A stretch of DNA of 51,063 nucleotides, from contig CANDNA010000024.1 in assembly GCA_947385955.1 (NCBI GenBank), positions 1 through 51,063 on the forward strand, written 5' to 3'. The stretch comes from an uncultured Clostridia bacterium (GTDB taxonomy: Bacteria; Bacillota; Clostridia; Lachnospirales; Lachnospiraceae). Shown one piece after another: positions 25,325-33,737 of this stretch (the first letter of the stretch is position 1; each line of letters begins with the position of its first letter). Made by a program: the position numbers and the translations under genes. The notes below the pieces were generated by a model that saw only the letters and a list, made by a program, of their open reading frames with translations, ran no database searches and was not told the origin of the DNA.

Positions 25325-26449
25325 GTGTTAAGAGATTTGTGGCTGAAATCACTGAAAAGGGCACTCAGGCCGGTATTGGTGTTGATTGGGGCAGCAGCAT
25401 TTTTACTGGTATGTGGACGTGATATTTTTCAGTATGCCCGGGGACCGCAGCCATTTGAAAGTCTGACTATGGAAGAGCTGAACGGTAAATATGTACAGAT
25501 TCATATGGATTTTACTTTTGGCTGTTTTGCGGAAGAGATTACCAGCTATGGGATAAATGAAAGGATACCAGAGTATTATAAGCATACAAGCTCTACAGAA
25601 TATCATGTGGTACCGGTGGGCGGCCTGGCCTCTTATATGTCCGAAGCGGACCGGCCGTTTCAGTTTGCAGCGATTGAGATTGGCGCGAAAACGGCAGCAC
25701 CTGTGACAGAAAACAGCGAGAAGTTTTTTAAAGAGCATGATCCGGCTGTATTGGATGAATCAGCGGATCTGATCGGGTTTATCCGGCCGCTGAAGGGGGA
25801 ACTGCTGGAATACTACAAAGAATTTTTTCTGGAAGCAGGATATTCAGAAGAAGAGTATGAAACATATTGTGCTCCCTATTATCTGAAAATCAGTTCCAGG
25901 ACAGAAGATGAACTTCGGGCGCATTTGCTGGGGAGTATCAGTTTCCTGCTGCTGTCCTGTGCCGCATTGATTCTGCTTGCGGCTTTGTCCGGTGTTTTCC
26001 AGTGGAAAGCACGCAGGATACTCCGGGCGGAAGGCCCTGTGGGACGGCAGGTCGCGGAGAGCGATTACAATATGGCCGGAGAACTATGTAAAGGGGTCAG
26101 GGGCGGCCGGCATTATCTGTTTTGTTACAGACGTATGCAGCCTCAGATTTTGAAACTGAACCGGATTGTATGGGCCTATCCCTGGAGCGTTACTTACAGA
26201 AATGAAAGTGCGGATGTGACATACAAAACCATTTATAAAGTGATGCTTTATACGGATTATCGGAAAATAGAAATGATCCGGTGCAAAGACGGAAAAATGT
26301 GCGATGCCATCATGGAATATCTGGCGGATGCGGTGCCTTTGGCCATGCTGGGATACAGAAGTGAATGGAAGTATTTATATCAGAATGCCTATGAAGAATT
26401 TATGCAGATGTATCAGGAGAAAAAAATGACGGCCGGAATGAGGTCGTAG
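25325..26449 (+). CDS. Unknown membrane protein with two transmembrane helices
   Basis: Protein of 374 residues, not firmly recognised; it may belong to a DUF family found in Lachnospiraceae (possibly DUF6709, from memory). A helix at about residues 15-32 and a second at about 199-222 flank an extracytoplasmic domain with few hydrophobic stretches; the C-terminal 150 residues, predicted cytoplasmic, include RILRAEGPVGRQVAE and the Tyr-rich YKTIYKVMLYTDYRK. The start is GTG at 25325 behind GGGGAAGGAG. It is followed within 14 nt by another anchored protein and then a third, so the three (25325-31062) are probably one operon. No enzymatic motif was seen. Confidence 0.7.
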   Translation: MLRDLWLKSLKRALRPVLVLIGAAAFLLVCGRDIFQYARGPQPFESLTMEELNGKYVQIHMDFTFGCFAEEITSYGINERIPEYYKHTSSTEYHVVPVGGLASYMSEADRPFQFAAIEIGAKTAAPVTENSEKFFKEHDPAVLDESADLIGFIRPLKGELLEYYKEFFLEAGYSEEEYETYCAPYYLKISSRTEDELRAHLLGSISFLLLSCAALILLAALSGVFQWKARRILRAEGPVGRQVAESDYNMAGELCKGVRGGRHYLFCYRRMQPQILKLNRIVWAYPWSVTYRNESADVTYKTIYKVMLYTDYRKIEMIRCKDGKMCDAIMEYLADAVPLAMLGYRSEWKYLYQNAYEEFMQMYQEKKMTAGMRS

Positions 26450-26463
26450 GGGAGGGGCAGCGG

Positions 26464-27603
26464 ATGGATGAAAAAAAGAAAAAATGGCTGGCAGCTGCAA
26501 TAGGGACAGGGGCAATCCTGATTTTGCTGTTAACAGGAACTGTCATGGTGAGCTGGCACATGATTTCAGAAAAAATAACAGAGACAGAGCAGGCTCAGAC
26601 AGCCGGTATGCCGGCAGAAGGGGAAGAAGAGGCAGGCGGAGAGGATGCGGAGCAGGCAGAAGCCGGGAATCATGAGCCGGTGCGCTGTGAGACCAAAGGG
26701 CTTTCTTTTGAAGTATATGGGGACTGGGAAAGTGCGGAAAACGGTGAATATGCGTATATGATACAGGGGGAGTCAGGCGTGTATTATATATGGCTGAACG
26801 GAGTATCCATGCTTGGCGGCGGTGCGGTACAGGAGATGTATGAGGATTTGGCTCTGTATTATCAGGATGAAGTGGAGGAGTATCAGGTTTCTCATTATGA
26901 TAAAGAGATGACGGAAGTGATGCTGGCAGAAGGTGTGGCATGTCAGTGGGGTGTTGTCCACGGCAGCAATGGAATGGGAATCTATGATACGATGGTGGTA
27001 ACGGTACCCGACAGAAATTATATGATTACCTTTGGTGGATACACAGAAGATGGAAAAGAGGAAGAACTGCTGGATATTCTGGTGTCTCTGTGTAAAAGCC
27101 TGCAGTTTGAAATCGGCAGCCGGGATGAGATCAGCGGCAATACATTTCTGACGGAAACAGGAGGGAAACTCTGTCTGCACCAGGATGGGACATTTGCGCT
27201 TTATGATGCAGGGGGCAGTGCCGGAAGCGGGGATTACGGCGGTACTTATGAGGTATATTACGGGGAAGCAGCGGTGGATGAGGCAGTGCGCTCCCTGTAT
27301 CTGCCGTTGGAGATTGTGGAGAAGATCATATCCTATAATATGAACGGGTATGCGCCCGGGGGAATCTTTCCGGATTCTGTACCGGAGGGACGGATGCGCT
27401 ATCGGATCTGCAGGGACACTTTTTATGTCGTATCACTGCATATTGACAGGCGGTTTTCAGAAACAGGAGAGGAAGAGACAATAGAAGAGCGGGATGCCAA
27501 TTATTTCGGATTTTATATTCCGGAACTGGAAAGTGCCGATTTTGTGGATGAAACCACCTACGAGTATGCAGTATGGGAGTTTCAGTGCGTTACAGAAGGG
27601 TAG
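26464..27603 (+). CDS. Unknown membrane-anchored extracellular protein
   Basis: Protein of 379 residues. A charged N-terminus (DEKKKKW) and one helix (about residues 10-30) are followed by a Glu/Ala/Gly-rich spacer (about 40-68) and an extracytoplasmic domain rich in acidic and aromatic residues. A middle section, VTVPDRNYMITFGGYTEDG.. then LLDILVSLCKSLQFE, resembles the way small lipoprotein-like domains end, but no family could be assigned. A C-terminal section contains GKLCLHQDGTFALYD and GSGDYGGTYEV, which looks like a beta-rich fold. It starts 14 nt after the preceding gene and is 24 nt before the next. Function unknown. Confidence 0.68.
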   Translation: MDEKKKKWLAAAIGTGAILILLLTGTVMVSWHMISEKITETEQAQTAGMPAEGEEEAGGEDAEQAEAGNHEPVRCETKGLSFEVYGDWESAENGEYAYMIQGESGVYYIWLNGVSMLGGGAVQEMYEDLALYYQDEVEEYQVSHYDKEMTEVMLAEGVACQWGVVHGSNGMGIYDTMVVTVPDRNYMITFGGYTEDGKEEELLDILVSLCKSLQFEIGSRDEISGNTFLTETGGKLCLHQDGTFALYDAGGSAGSGDYGGTYEVYYGEAAVDEAVRSLYLPLEIVEKIISYNMNGYAPGGIFPDSVPEGRMRYRICRDTFYVVSLHIDRRFSETGEEETIEERDANYFGFYIPELESADFVDETTYEYAVWEFQCVTEG

Positions 27604-27627
27604 CATATCCGGGGAGAAGGAATCGGG

Positions 27628-30600
27628 ATGATCAGGGAGAAAAAGTATCCGTATAAAGCAGGGATTGGAGCAGTGATTTTGCTGTTGTTTCTGTGGGGAA
27701 TGCGGGTAAATGAGGGAGAAAAAATAAACCGGGAGCCGGGAAGGGAACCGCAGCAGAGCCGGGAAGCGGCAAAAGAGGACCCGGAGGAAGAGACGCAGCC
27801 GGAGCTGGATTTTGATGCCAGTCTGGCGGTGCAGGAAGAGCTGCATGAGATCCCGGCGCTGGGATATGGAAGTATGTCCATGCATGGGGGCGGTGATTAT
27901 GCATGCTGGGAAGATATGCTGATATTGAAAGACCGGGTTTACAGACGGGGAAAGGACGGATTCCGGAGACAGGAGGAAACGATATACGATCTCTTTGGCC
28001 TGTATGAACCGGAGAATCCGCAGGTATATGGGAAAGTCCGCCAGTATCAGAACCTGCTTGTGATCAAAAAGGTCAATACGTTTCTGCTGTATGATATGGA
28101 GAGCGGCAATGTGGAAACGTATTCATGCAGGCAAAAAGAAGGGACTGAAAAAATCAGTGTAGAGTCGGATTGGTATATTTATGAGGGCGGCCTGTATTTT
28201 ATGGTAACGGAGCAGGCAGAATCACCGGTCAGGAGCATCCGGCGGCTGGATTTGTCAGACAGGAGTGAACAGATATTTTATGCGTCGGCCGGGAATAAAT
28301 GGGAAATGCTGGACCGGTTTATGATGGGCGGGGACGGTTCTGTGATCACGCAGTTTTGTGATACGGAAGAGGGGAGAGCGGCAGAGTTTCGGTATCTGGA
28401 CAGCAGCGGACAGGTAACAGAGCGGATACACCTGGAGTATCCATATGATATCCGAAGCAGACAGGGGGAAAACTGGCTTGCATATAACGGATGCGGATTG
28501 TTTCTGAAAGAAAAAGACGGACGGATTTGGGGAAGCAGCGGGGTATTCTGTCAGGAAACGGAAGGGATGCGCCGGGCAGTGGGACTGAATCCCGAAGAGG
28601 ATGTCATCTTTACCGAACATGGATATGTTTCCTGTGACAAAGGCTCTTTTTATGATTTTCAGGGAAATCTGCTGGCAGAATGTTTTTCAAATAAAGAGGC
28701 CGGTGAAGCCGGATACGTGTTGCAGACTGTGGTGTATGAGGCGGGGACACTTACAGCTTTTTATGAAAAAAAAGAGGCGGGGACATTATATGTTTCCAGA
28801 GCCCGCATCGGGAATGCGGAGGCTGTGGCTGACCGGGCAGATCTGCAGTATTGGATCGAAGAGAAGAAAGCGCCCCGCATCCTGGTAACGCCGGATGGGG
28901 AAGTGGGAAACATCACGGGGTATGTACTGGAACGGACGAAATATGAAATGGCATATGTGAAGAAGGCGGATGTGCTGACGGAGCCGGAGCTGGTTGGAAA
29001 TGGGATTTTTGTTTCGGAACACATGGAAGATACAGAGCGTTTTCTGGCAGATGTGCTGCAGGAGCTGTTAGAGAGCCAGGGGGAGGCCGGGGAGGAAAAC
29101 CGTGAGCTTGTTTCGGACTGGGCCATACAGCAGATGCAGGAGACAGACTGGACAGAACTGGCAGACTGGCGGATGAATGCAGACCGGTATGACTGTTCCT
29201 GGGAGGCGAACAGGATGTATGCCGGAAATGGGTACGATTTTTTTTATGTATTTCATCAGGACAGGGAAGCATTGGGTGGAAACTGTCAGGAGGAGACTTA
29301 TGAAATCGAGGTTCGTGTCCTGGTCAGCGTGGATGGCTGCGGCGTGCTCCGGGGAATCCGGATATGGCCGGATGCGAGGTATTACGGCCATACTATGGAG
29401 GACTGTACTTATGGAAACGAAGGAAACCGGTTGGAAGTATATGGCCACAGCGTGCAGGTGATCCGGGCAGGAAGGGGCAGCAGCAACGCGGTACTGCCGG
29501 GTTTTGACGCCTATTGGGATAAGGAGGCGGAAAAAGCCACCATACAGCCCTGCGGTCTGTTTGCGGAGGGAAAGGAAGATGCGGCAGGCTGTGCGGGAAA
29601 AATAGAGACAATACTGCGGGATGTGCTGGAAAGCCGGGGTGAATATGCGCCGGTATATCAGGAACTGTTCAGTACAGGTCAATGGGCTGCACGGTTTGCG
29701 CAGCAGGGCTGGGAACAGCTTGAAACGGACTGGAAAGCAGGGCCTGATTATGACTGCTATTTTCTGGATCTGGCCAGAGAGCGGGACTATGTGCGGTTTT
29801 GCTATTATTTTTATCCTGATTTTGGCCGGATGGGCGTGGATGAGGCAAAGGCGGCTGTGGTTTCCTGTTGTGTGGATCAGGAAGGGAAACTGTGCGATAC
29901 AAAGCTGCAGATCGTATCCATGACAAAGGCAGAGTATATGGCAGTCAGAGCCAAAGGGGCATATGAGACAACAAAAGGTCAGATCTGGCTGATTGGAAAC
30001 GGAGAACCCCAAAAGGGAATCTGTGAGCTTACATTTCCTCTGTGGGGAATGGAGGATGCCGGGGAAGCGGCCGGCTATATCGGAGACCGGATACTGGAAG
30101 ATCTGAACGGACATCGGGTGGAAGAAGGCAGGATAAGAGACCTTTTGTCAGACAAAGAGGATGCCGGGAAAAATCTGGAGACTTTGGCGAAATGTCTTTC
30201 GGATGCCGGCCAAAAGTGGAAAGGCCGGGAAACATATGCCTGCTGGGAGATCACGGAGCAGGCAAGAAGCGGCTGCGTCTGCTTCCGATATGTATTTGAG
30301 CGATACCGTCCATTTCAGGGAAAACGGCGCAATCTGTGGATGGATGTGTATGTGTCAGAAGAGGGGATAGAGGAAATCCGGCCTTATATCATGATCAGCG
30401 GAGAAAACGTGACATGGACAGATGTACCGGAAGGAGCATTGAAATGGGACGGCGCCCCGGAGTATGGTGTATCTGAAGCAGAAAAGGCACTGCTGGGATT
30501 CTTAAAGGATAAAGAGGAAGCTCTTGTAAAAGAAGAGGCACTGGATGAACGGGTACTGTATTATTATGAGGCGTTTGCCTCGGATATGAGGAAACGAAGC

Positions 30601-31062
30601 AGAGCCGGTTTTGCGGATTTACAGAAGTCTGTTATGGAACACTGTGGTTTTGAAGAGCAGATGCCTGTCAGGACAGAATATGCTTTTCTGGACTGTGGCG
30701 GTGACGGCTGTCTGGATTTGATTTTCAGATTTGTTCTGCGGGAAACAGAATATGAACGTGAGAATATGAATTTTGTGGTGACGGCAGGAGAGAACGGTTT
30801 GAGCCTGAGCCGGGTGTTTACGACATGGAACCGATATCAGGAAACTTTGTACTATTACGGGTATGGGCAGACGTATGGAAGCGGCGGGACCGTAAATTGC
30901 TGGAGTGAGTATTACATCGGCAGTGACGGTTCTGTAGAAGAACTGTTTCGGGGAGAAAGTAAACCGGCAGAAGAGCTGATCCGGCAGCGGAAAAAAGAAC
31001 TGGGGCTTCCGGAATCCTGTCTGGAGAAAAAAGAGCTGAAATGGATGGTATATGAATCCTGA
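27628..31062 (+). CDS. Large unknown membrane-anchored protein with three internal repeats
   Basis: Protein of 1,144 residues. One N-terminal helix (about residues 11-27) and a Glu/Arg/Pro-rich spacer are followed by a beta-rich region (about 60-430) with propeller-like phrases such as LLYDMESGNVETYS and RRLDLSDRSEQIFYAS. From ~470 to ~985 a domain of about 165-185 residues occurs three times. Each copy begins with a helix like ADVLQELLES or ILRDVLESRG, and contains Y[DA]C.. followed by an aromatic strand (YDCSWEAN..YDFFYVF at ~520, YDCYFLDL..VRFCYYF at ~706, YACWEITE..VCFRYVF at ~869). The C-terminal domain has DCGGDGCLDLIF, reminiscent of FG-GAP/calcium-loop sequences. It is the last gene of the three-gene unit; promoter elements for an ABC transporter follow. 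Function unknown; a surface sensor or binding protein is a guess. Confidence 0.7.
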   Translation: MIREKKYPYKAGIGAVILLLFLWGMRVNEGEKINREPGREPQQSREAAKEDPEEETQPELDFDASLAVQEELHEIPALGYGSMSMHGGGDYACWEDMLILKDRVYRRGKDGFRRQEETIYDLFGLYEPENPQVYGKVRQYQNLLVIKKVNTFLLYDMESGNVETYSCRQKEGTEKISVESDWYIYEGGLYFMVTEQAESPVRSIRRLDLSDRSEQIFYASAGNKWEMLDRFMMGGDGSVITQFCDTEEGRAAEFRYLDSSGQVTERIHLEYPYDIRSRQGENWLAYNGCGLFLKEKDGRIWGSSGVFCQETEGMRRAVGLNPEEDVIFTEHGYVSCDKGSFYDFQGNLLAECFSNKEAGEAGYVLQTVVYEAGTLTAFYEKKEAGTLYVSRARIGNAEAVADRADLQYWIEEKKAPRILVTPDGEVGNITGYVLERTKYEMAYVKKADVLTEPELVGNGIFVSEHMEDTERFLADVLQELLESQGEAGEENRELVSDWAIQQMQETDWTELADWRMNADRYDCSWEANRMYAGNGYDFFYVFHQDREALGGNCQEETYEIEVRVLVSVDGCGVLRGIRIWPDARYYGHTMEDCTYGNEGNRLEVYGHSVQVIRAGRGSSNAVLPGFDAYWDKEAEKATIQPCGLFAEGKEDAAGCAGKIETILRDVLESRGEYAPVYQELFSTGQWAARFAQQGWEQLETDWKAGPDYDCYFLDLARERDYVRFCYYFYPDFGRMGVDEAKAAVVSCCVDQEGKLCDTKLQIVSMTKAEYMAVRAKGAYETTKGQIWLIGNGEPQKGICELTFPLWGMEDAGEAAGYIGDRILEDLNGHRVEEGRIRDLLSDKEDAGKNLETLAKCLSDAGQKWKGRETYACWEITEQARSGCVCFRYVFERYRPFQGKRRNLWMDVYVSEEGIEEIRPYIMISGENVTWTDVPEGALKWDGAPEYGVSEAEKALLGFLKDKEEALVKEEALDERVLYYYEAFASDMRKRSRAGFADLQKSVMEHCGFEEQMPVRTEYAFLDCGGDGCLDLIFRFVLRETEYERENMNFVVTAGENGLSLSRVFTTWNRYQETLYYYGYGQTYGSGGTVNCWSEYYIGSDGSVEELFRGESKPAEELIRQRKKELGLPESCLEKKELKWMVYES

Positions 31063-31086
31063 CAGGGAAAAAAATAAAAAACAGGC

Positions 31087-31117
31087 TTGTATTTTGTTCA
31101 AAACGTGTTAATATAAT
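31087..31117 (+). promoter_or_regulatory. Candidate promoter of the amino-acid ABC operon
   Basis: TATAAT at 31112-31117 is a perfect -10 box. The best -35 is TTGTAT at 31087-31092, with a long 19-nt spacer. The start codon of the binding protein lies 46 nt downstream of the -10 box. Confidence 0.5.
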
Positions 31118-31163
31118 TACTTGATGAATAAATATGCATGTTTTATGAATGGAGGAGAAAGTT

Positions 31164-32048
31164 ATGAAAAAATTTGCAGCGTTATGTATGGCGCTTTGCC
31201 TGTCGGCAATGCTGACGGCATGCGGTGATGCGGCGCAGGGGGATGCACCGGCAGCAGACAACGGGGCAGCCGAGAGCGGCGCAGCAGAGGGCACAGAGGC
31301 AGAAGGGGGAGCAGAGGAGGCATCCGATGCGATTCCCAATACGGTAAATTCTCTGGATGATCTGCCGGGCAAGACCATCGGTGTACAGCTTGGTACGACA
31401 GGGGATATTTTTGCCAGCGATTATGAGACAGAAGGGTCTACCATTGAGCGTTATAACAAGGGTGCAGATGCGGTACAGGCTCTGAAACAGGGCAAGATTG
31501 ACTGTGTAATCATTGATGCGCAGCCGGCACAGGCATTTGTGGAAAAAAATGATGATCTGACAATTCTGGAAGAGGATTTCGCAGTGGAAGACTATGCCAT
31601 TTGTGTATCTAAAGATAAAAAAGATCTGACAGAGGCAATGAACGGCGCTCTGAAGGAATTGAAAGAAGAAGGGGTTCTGGATCAGATTGTGTCAAATTAC
31701 ATCGGAGATGAGACAAAGGGAACCTGCCCTTACGAATCTCCTGCAGATGCTGAGTATCCCAACGGCAAGCTGATTATGGCAACCAACGCTGCATTTGAGC
31801 CTTATGAATACTATGAAGGACAGGACATTGTGGGAATCGATGCGGAAATCGCAAGAGCGGTATGTGATAAGCTGGGATATGAACTGCAGATTGATGATAT
31901 GGAATTTGATGCTATCATCAATGCAGTACAGTCCGGTAAGGCAGATTTTGGCGCTGCCGGTATGACAGTGACAGAAGACCGTCTGACAAGCATTGATTTT
32001 ACAGATTCTTATGCTACTTCCACACAGGTTGTTATTGTCAGAAAATAA
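31164..32048 (+). CDS. Amino-acid ABC transporter binding lipoprotein, circularly permuted SBP_bac_3
   Basis: Surface lipoprotein of 294 residues (signal peptide and lipobox LTAC, Cys20) expected to deliver a polar amino acid to the permease at 32189. An Ala/Glu/Gly-rich linker (21-57) leads to the ligand-binding part. In standard SBP_bac_3 proteins the segment LIMATNAAFEPYEY..GIDAEIA..ADFGAAGMTVTEDR..IDFTDSY comes first and the segment SLDDLPGKTIGVQ..DYAICV..DQIVSNY comes second. Here the order is reversed: the usual C-terminal half occupies residues 57-182 and the usual N-terminal half 201-294, joined by a linker with CPYESPADAEYPNGK. All parts needed for a two-lobed fold are present once, so this looks like a true circular permutation rather than a truncation. 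Start: ATG at 31164 behind GGAGGAG. A hairpin terminator follows. Confidence 0.88.
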   Translation: MKKFAALCMALCLSAMLTACGDAAQGDAPAADNGAAESGAAEGTEAEGGAEEASDAIPNTVNSLDDLPGKTIGVQLGTTGDIFASDYETEGSTIERYNKGADAVQALKQGKIDCVIIDAQPAQAFVEKNDDLTILEEDFAVEDYAICVSKDKKDLTEAMNGALKELKEEGVLDQIVSNYIGDETKGTCPYESPADAEYPNGKLIMATNAAFEPYEYYEGQDIVGIDAEIARAVCDKLGYELQIDDMEFDAIINAVQSGKADFGAAGMTVTEDRLTSIDFTDSYATSTQVVIVRK

Positions 32049-32063
32049 TTTGTGGATTATAAT

Positions 32064-32104
32064 AGAGCCAGAGCAGAGGCAGGTATGTCTTGCCTGGCTC
32101 TTTG
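32064..32104 (+). terminator. Attenuator hairpin after the binding-protein gene
   Basis: AGAGCC (32064-32069) pairs with GGCTCT (32096-32101), with additional inner pairing AGGCA/TGCCT, followed by TTTG. It lies 15 nt after the stop codon of the binding-protein gene and before the permease gene, and likely causes partial termination. Confidence 0.65.
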
Positions 32105-32130
32105 TTCGCAGATATAAATGTTGCAGACAG

Positions 32131-32161
32131 GCGGACTGTTACGAGGTAACGGCCCGCTTTT
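32131..32161 (+). terminator. Second hairpin before the permease gene
   Basis: GCGG-CTGTTAC-GAG-GTAACGG-CCGC pairing (32131-32157) with small interior mismatches, followed by TTTT (32158-32161). Together with the hairpin at 32064-32104 it forms a double block between the binding-protein and permease genes. Confidence 0.6.
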
Positions 32162-32188
32162 ACACTACATAGAGAAGGATGTGGAAAC

Positions 32189-32878
32189 GTGGAGGATTTT
32201 AAGTTACGCTTTTATACCAATTTTATCAAAGATGACAGGTATATGTATCTGGTAACCGGTCTGGGCAATACCCTGGCCATTACGTTTCTGGCAGTGCTGC
32301 TGGGGATTGTACTGGGTTTTCTGGTGGCAATCATACGGTCAACTTATGATAAGACGGGGAAGGGCAGGATACTCAATGCTTTGTGCAGAGTTTATCTTAC
32401 GGTGATCCGGGGCACACCGATGATGGTGCAGCTTATGATTATGTGTTATGTGGTATTCGGAAACTATAATATGAGCAAGCTGATTGTGGCAACACTGGCT
32501 TTCGGCATCAATTCCGGGGCTTATGTGGCGGAAATTGTCCGTTCCGGTATTATGTCCATTGATCCGGGGCAGTTGGAGGCAGGCAGGAGCCTGGGATTTG
32601 GTTATACGCAGACCATGTGGTATATCATTATGCCTCAGGCTTTTAAAAATGTGCTCCCGGCCCTTGCCAATGAATTTATTGTATTGCTGAAGGAGACATC
32701 GGTTTGCGGATATATCGGTATGATGGACCTGACCAGAGGAGGGGATATCATCAGAAGCCGTACCTATGAGGCATTTATGCCGTTGATTGCGGTGGCGATT
32801 ATTTATCTGGTCATGGTGATTGTGCTTTCGTGGCTGGTTGGAAAACTGGAAAGGAGGCTGCGTACAAGTGAGCGGTAA
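32189..32878 (+). CDS. Amino-acid ABC transporter permease
   Basis: Integral membrane subunit of 229 residues of the polar-amino-acid (HisMQ/GlnP) type. Several hydrophobic helices are visible, beginning at [20 protein letters not shown]. The coupling EAA-type loop is present as [20 protein letters not shown] followed by [24 protein letters not shown] is also a family signature. The start is GTG at 32189 after GAAGGATG. The end overlaps the ATPase gene by 11 nt. As a single permease gene it should act as a homodimer. Confidence 0.94.
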   Translation: MEDFKLRFYTNFIKDDRYMYLVTGLGNTLAITFLAVLLGIVLGFLVAIIRSTYDKTGKGRILNALCRVYLTVIRGTPMMVQLMIMCYVVFGNYNMSKLIVATLAFGINSGAYVAEIVRSGIMSIDPGQLEAGRSLGFGYTQTMWYIIMPQAFKNVLPALANEFIVLLKETSVCGYIGMMDLTRGGDIIRSRTYEAFMPLIAVAIIYLVMVIVLSWLVGKLERRLRTSER

Positions 32879-33611
32879 GGGAGAAGTATTGTTTGAAATA
32901 CAGGATTTGTGCAAGGCTTTCGGAAGCAATCTGGTATTGGATCATATCAGCACACAGATAAAGAGCGGGGAGGTCGTGGTGATCGTAGGTCCTTCGGGTT
33001 CGGGCAAGTCTACTTTTCTGCGTTCGCTGAACCTGCTGGAAATCCCGACTTCGGGGACAATTTCATTTGAAGGACAACATATTACAGATAAGAAAACAGA
33101 TCTGAACCGATATCGACAGAAGATTGGTATGGTATTTCAGCATTTTAATCTGTTCCCTCATAAGACCATACTGGAAAACCTGACGCTGGCGCCGATAAAG
33201 CTGTTAAAAAAGTCCAGAGAAGAGGCGGAAAAAGAGGCCAGAGGGCTGCTGGCACGTGTAGGGCTGGAGGAAAAGGCGGGGGCATATCCGGCCCAGCTTT
33301 CAGGCGGCCAGAAGCAGAGAATTGCCATTGTCCGTTCTCTTGCCATGCATCCGGAAGTGATGCTGTTTGATGAACCCACATCTGCACTGGACCCGGAGAT
33401 GGTGGGAGAAGTGTTGAATGTTATGACAGACCTGGCCCGGGACGGTATGACGATGGTGATTGTGACACACGAGATGGGATTTGCCAGAGAAGTGGGGACC
33501 AGAGTGATCTTTATTGATGAGGGGGTCATCAAGGAGGAGAACAACCCAAAAGACTTTTTTGAGCATCCGCAGAATCCCAGGCTGCAGGAGTTTTTGTCCA
33601 AGATTATATAA
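32868..33611 (+). CDS. Amino-acid ABC transporter ATP-binding protein
   Basis: ATPase subunit of 247 residues. Walker [11 protein letters not shown]-loop in [14 protein letters not shown], signature [11 protein letters not shown], Walker [14 protein letters not shown] and the switch His in VTHEMGFA are all intact, in the GlnQ/HisP pattern. The start is taken as the GTG at 32868, with AAAGGAGG nine nucleotides upstream inside the permease gene; an in-frame start at 32820 lacks support. Tight overlap with the permease indicates translational coupling. Confidence 0.95.
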   Translation: MSGKGEVLFEIQDLCKAFGSNLVLDHISTQIKSGEVVVIVGPSGSGKSTFLRSLNLLEIPTSGTISFEGQHITDKKTDLNRYRQKIGMVFQHFNLFPHKTILENLTLAPIKLLKKSREEAEKEARGLLARVGLEEKAGAYPAQLSGGQKQRIAIVRSLAMHPEVMLFDEPTSALDPEMVGEVLNVMTDLARDGMTMVIVTHEMGFAREVGTRVIFIDEGVIKEENNPKDFFEHPQNPRLQEFLSKII

Positions 33612-33628
33612 AGGCCGGCATATGGGTA

Positions 33629-33698
33629 TGCTACCTATTGCCCGGTCAGGGGAGGTTGGCTTTACAGATCTGGCAGGTAGCTTCTGATACCTGTAAAG
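33629..33698 (+). other. Leader region of nagA with competing stem-loops
   Basis: Between the ABC ATPase and nagA, several complementary segments compete: CTTTACAG (33660-33667) with CTGTAAAG (33691-33698); CAGGTA (33674-33679) with TACCTG (33688-33693), sharing three bases with the first; and CTACCT (33631-33636) with AGGTAG (33675-33680). An A-rich run follows. It may be a terminator of the ABC operon or a regulatory leader. No known riboswitch was recognised. Confidence 0.4.
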
Positions 33699-33737
33699 AT
33701 AAAAAAAGAGAGTAAGAGAAGGTAAAGGAGGATGTGT

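Noticed and set aside
31164-32048. Binding-protein gene as two fused partial genes or a frameshift
   Set aside because: The frame is uninterrupted, has a normal lipoprotein signal, and each half occurs exactly once with a plausible linker, which fits permutation better than a damaged tandem duplication.
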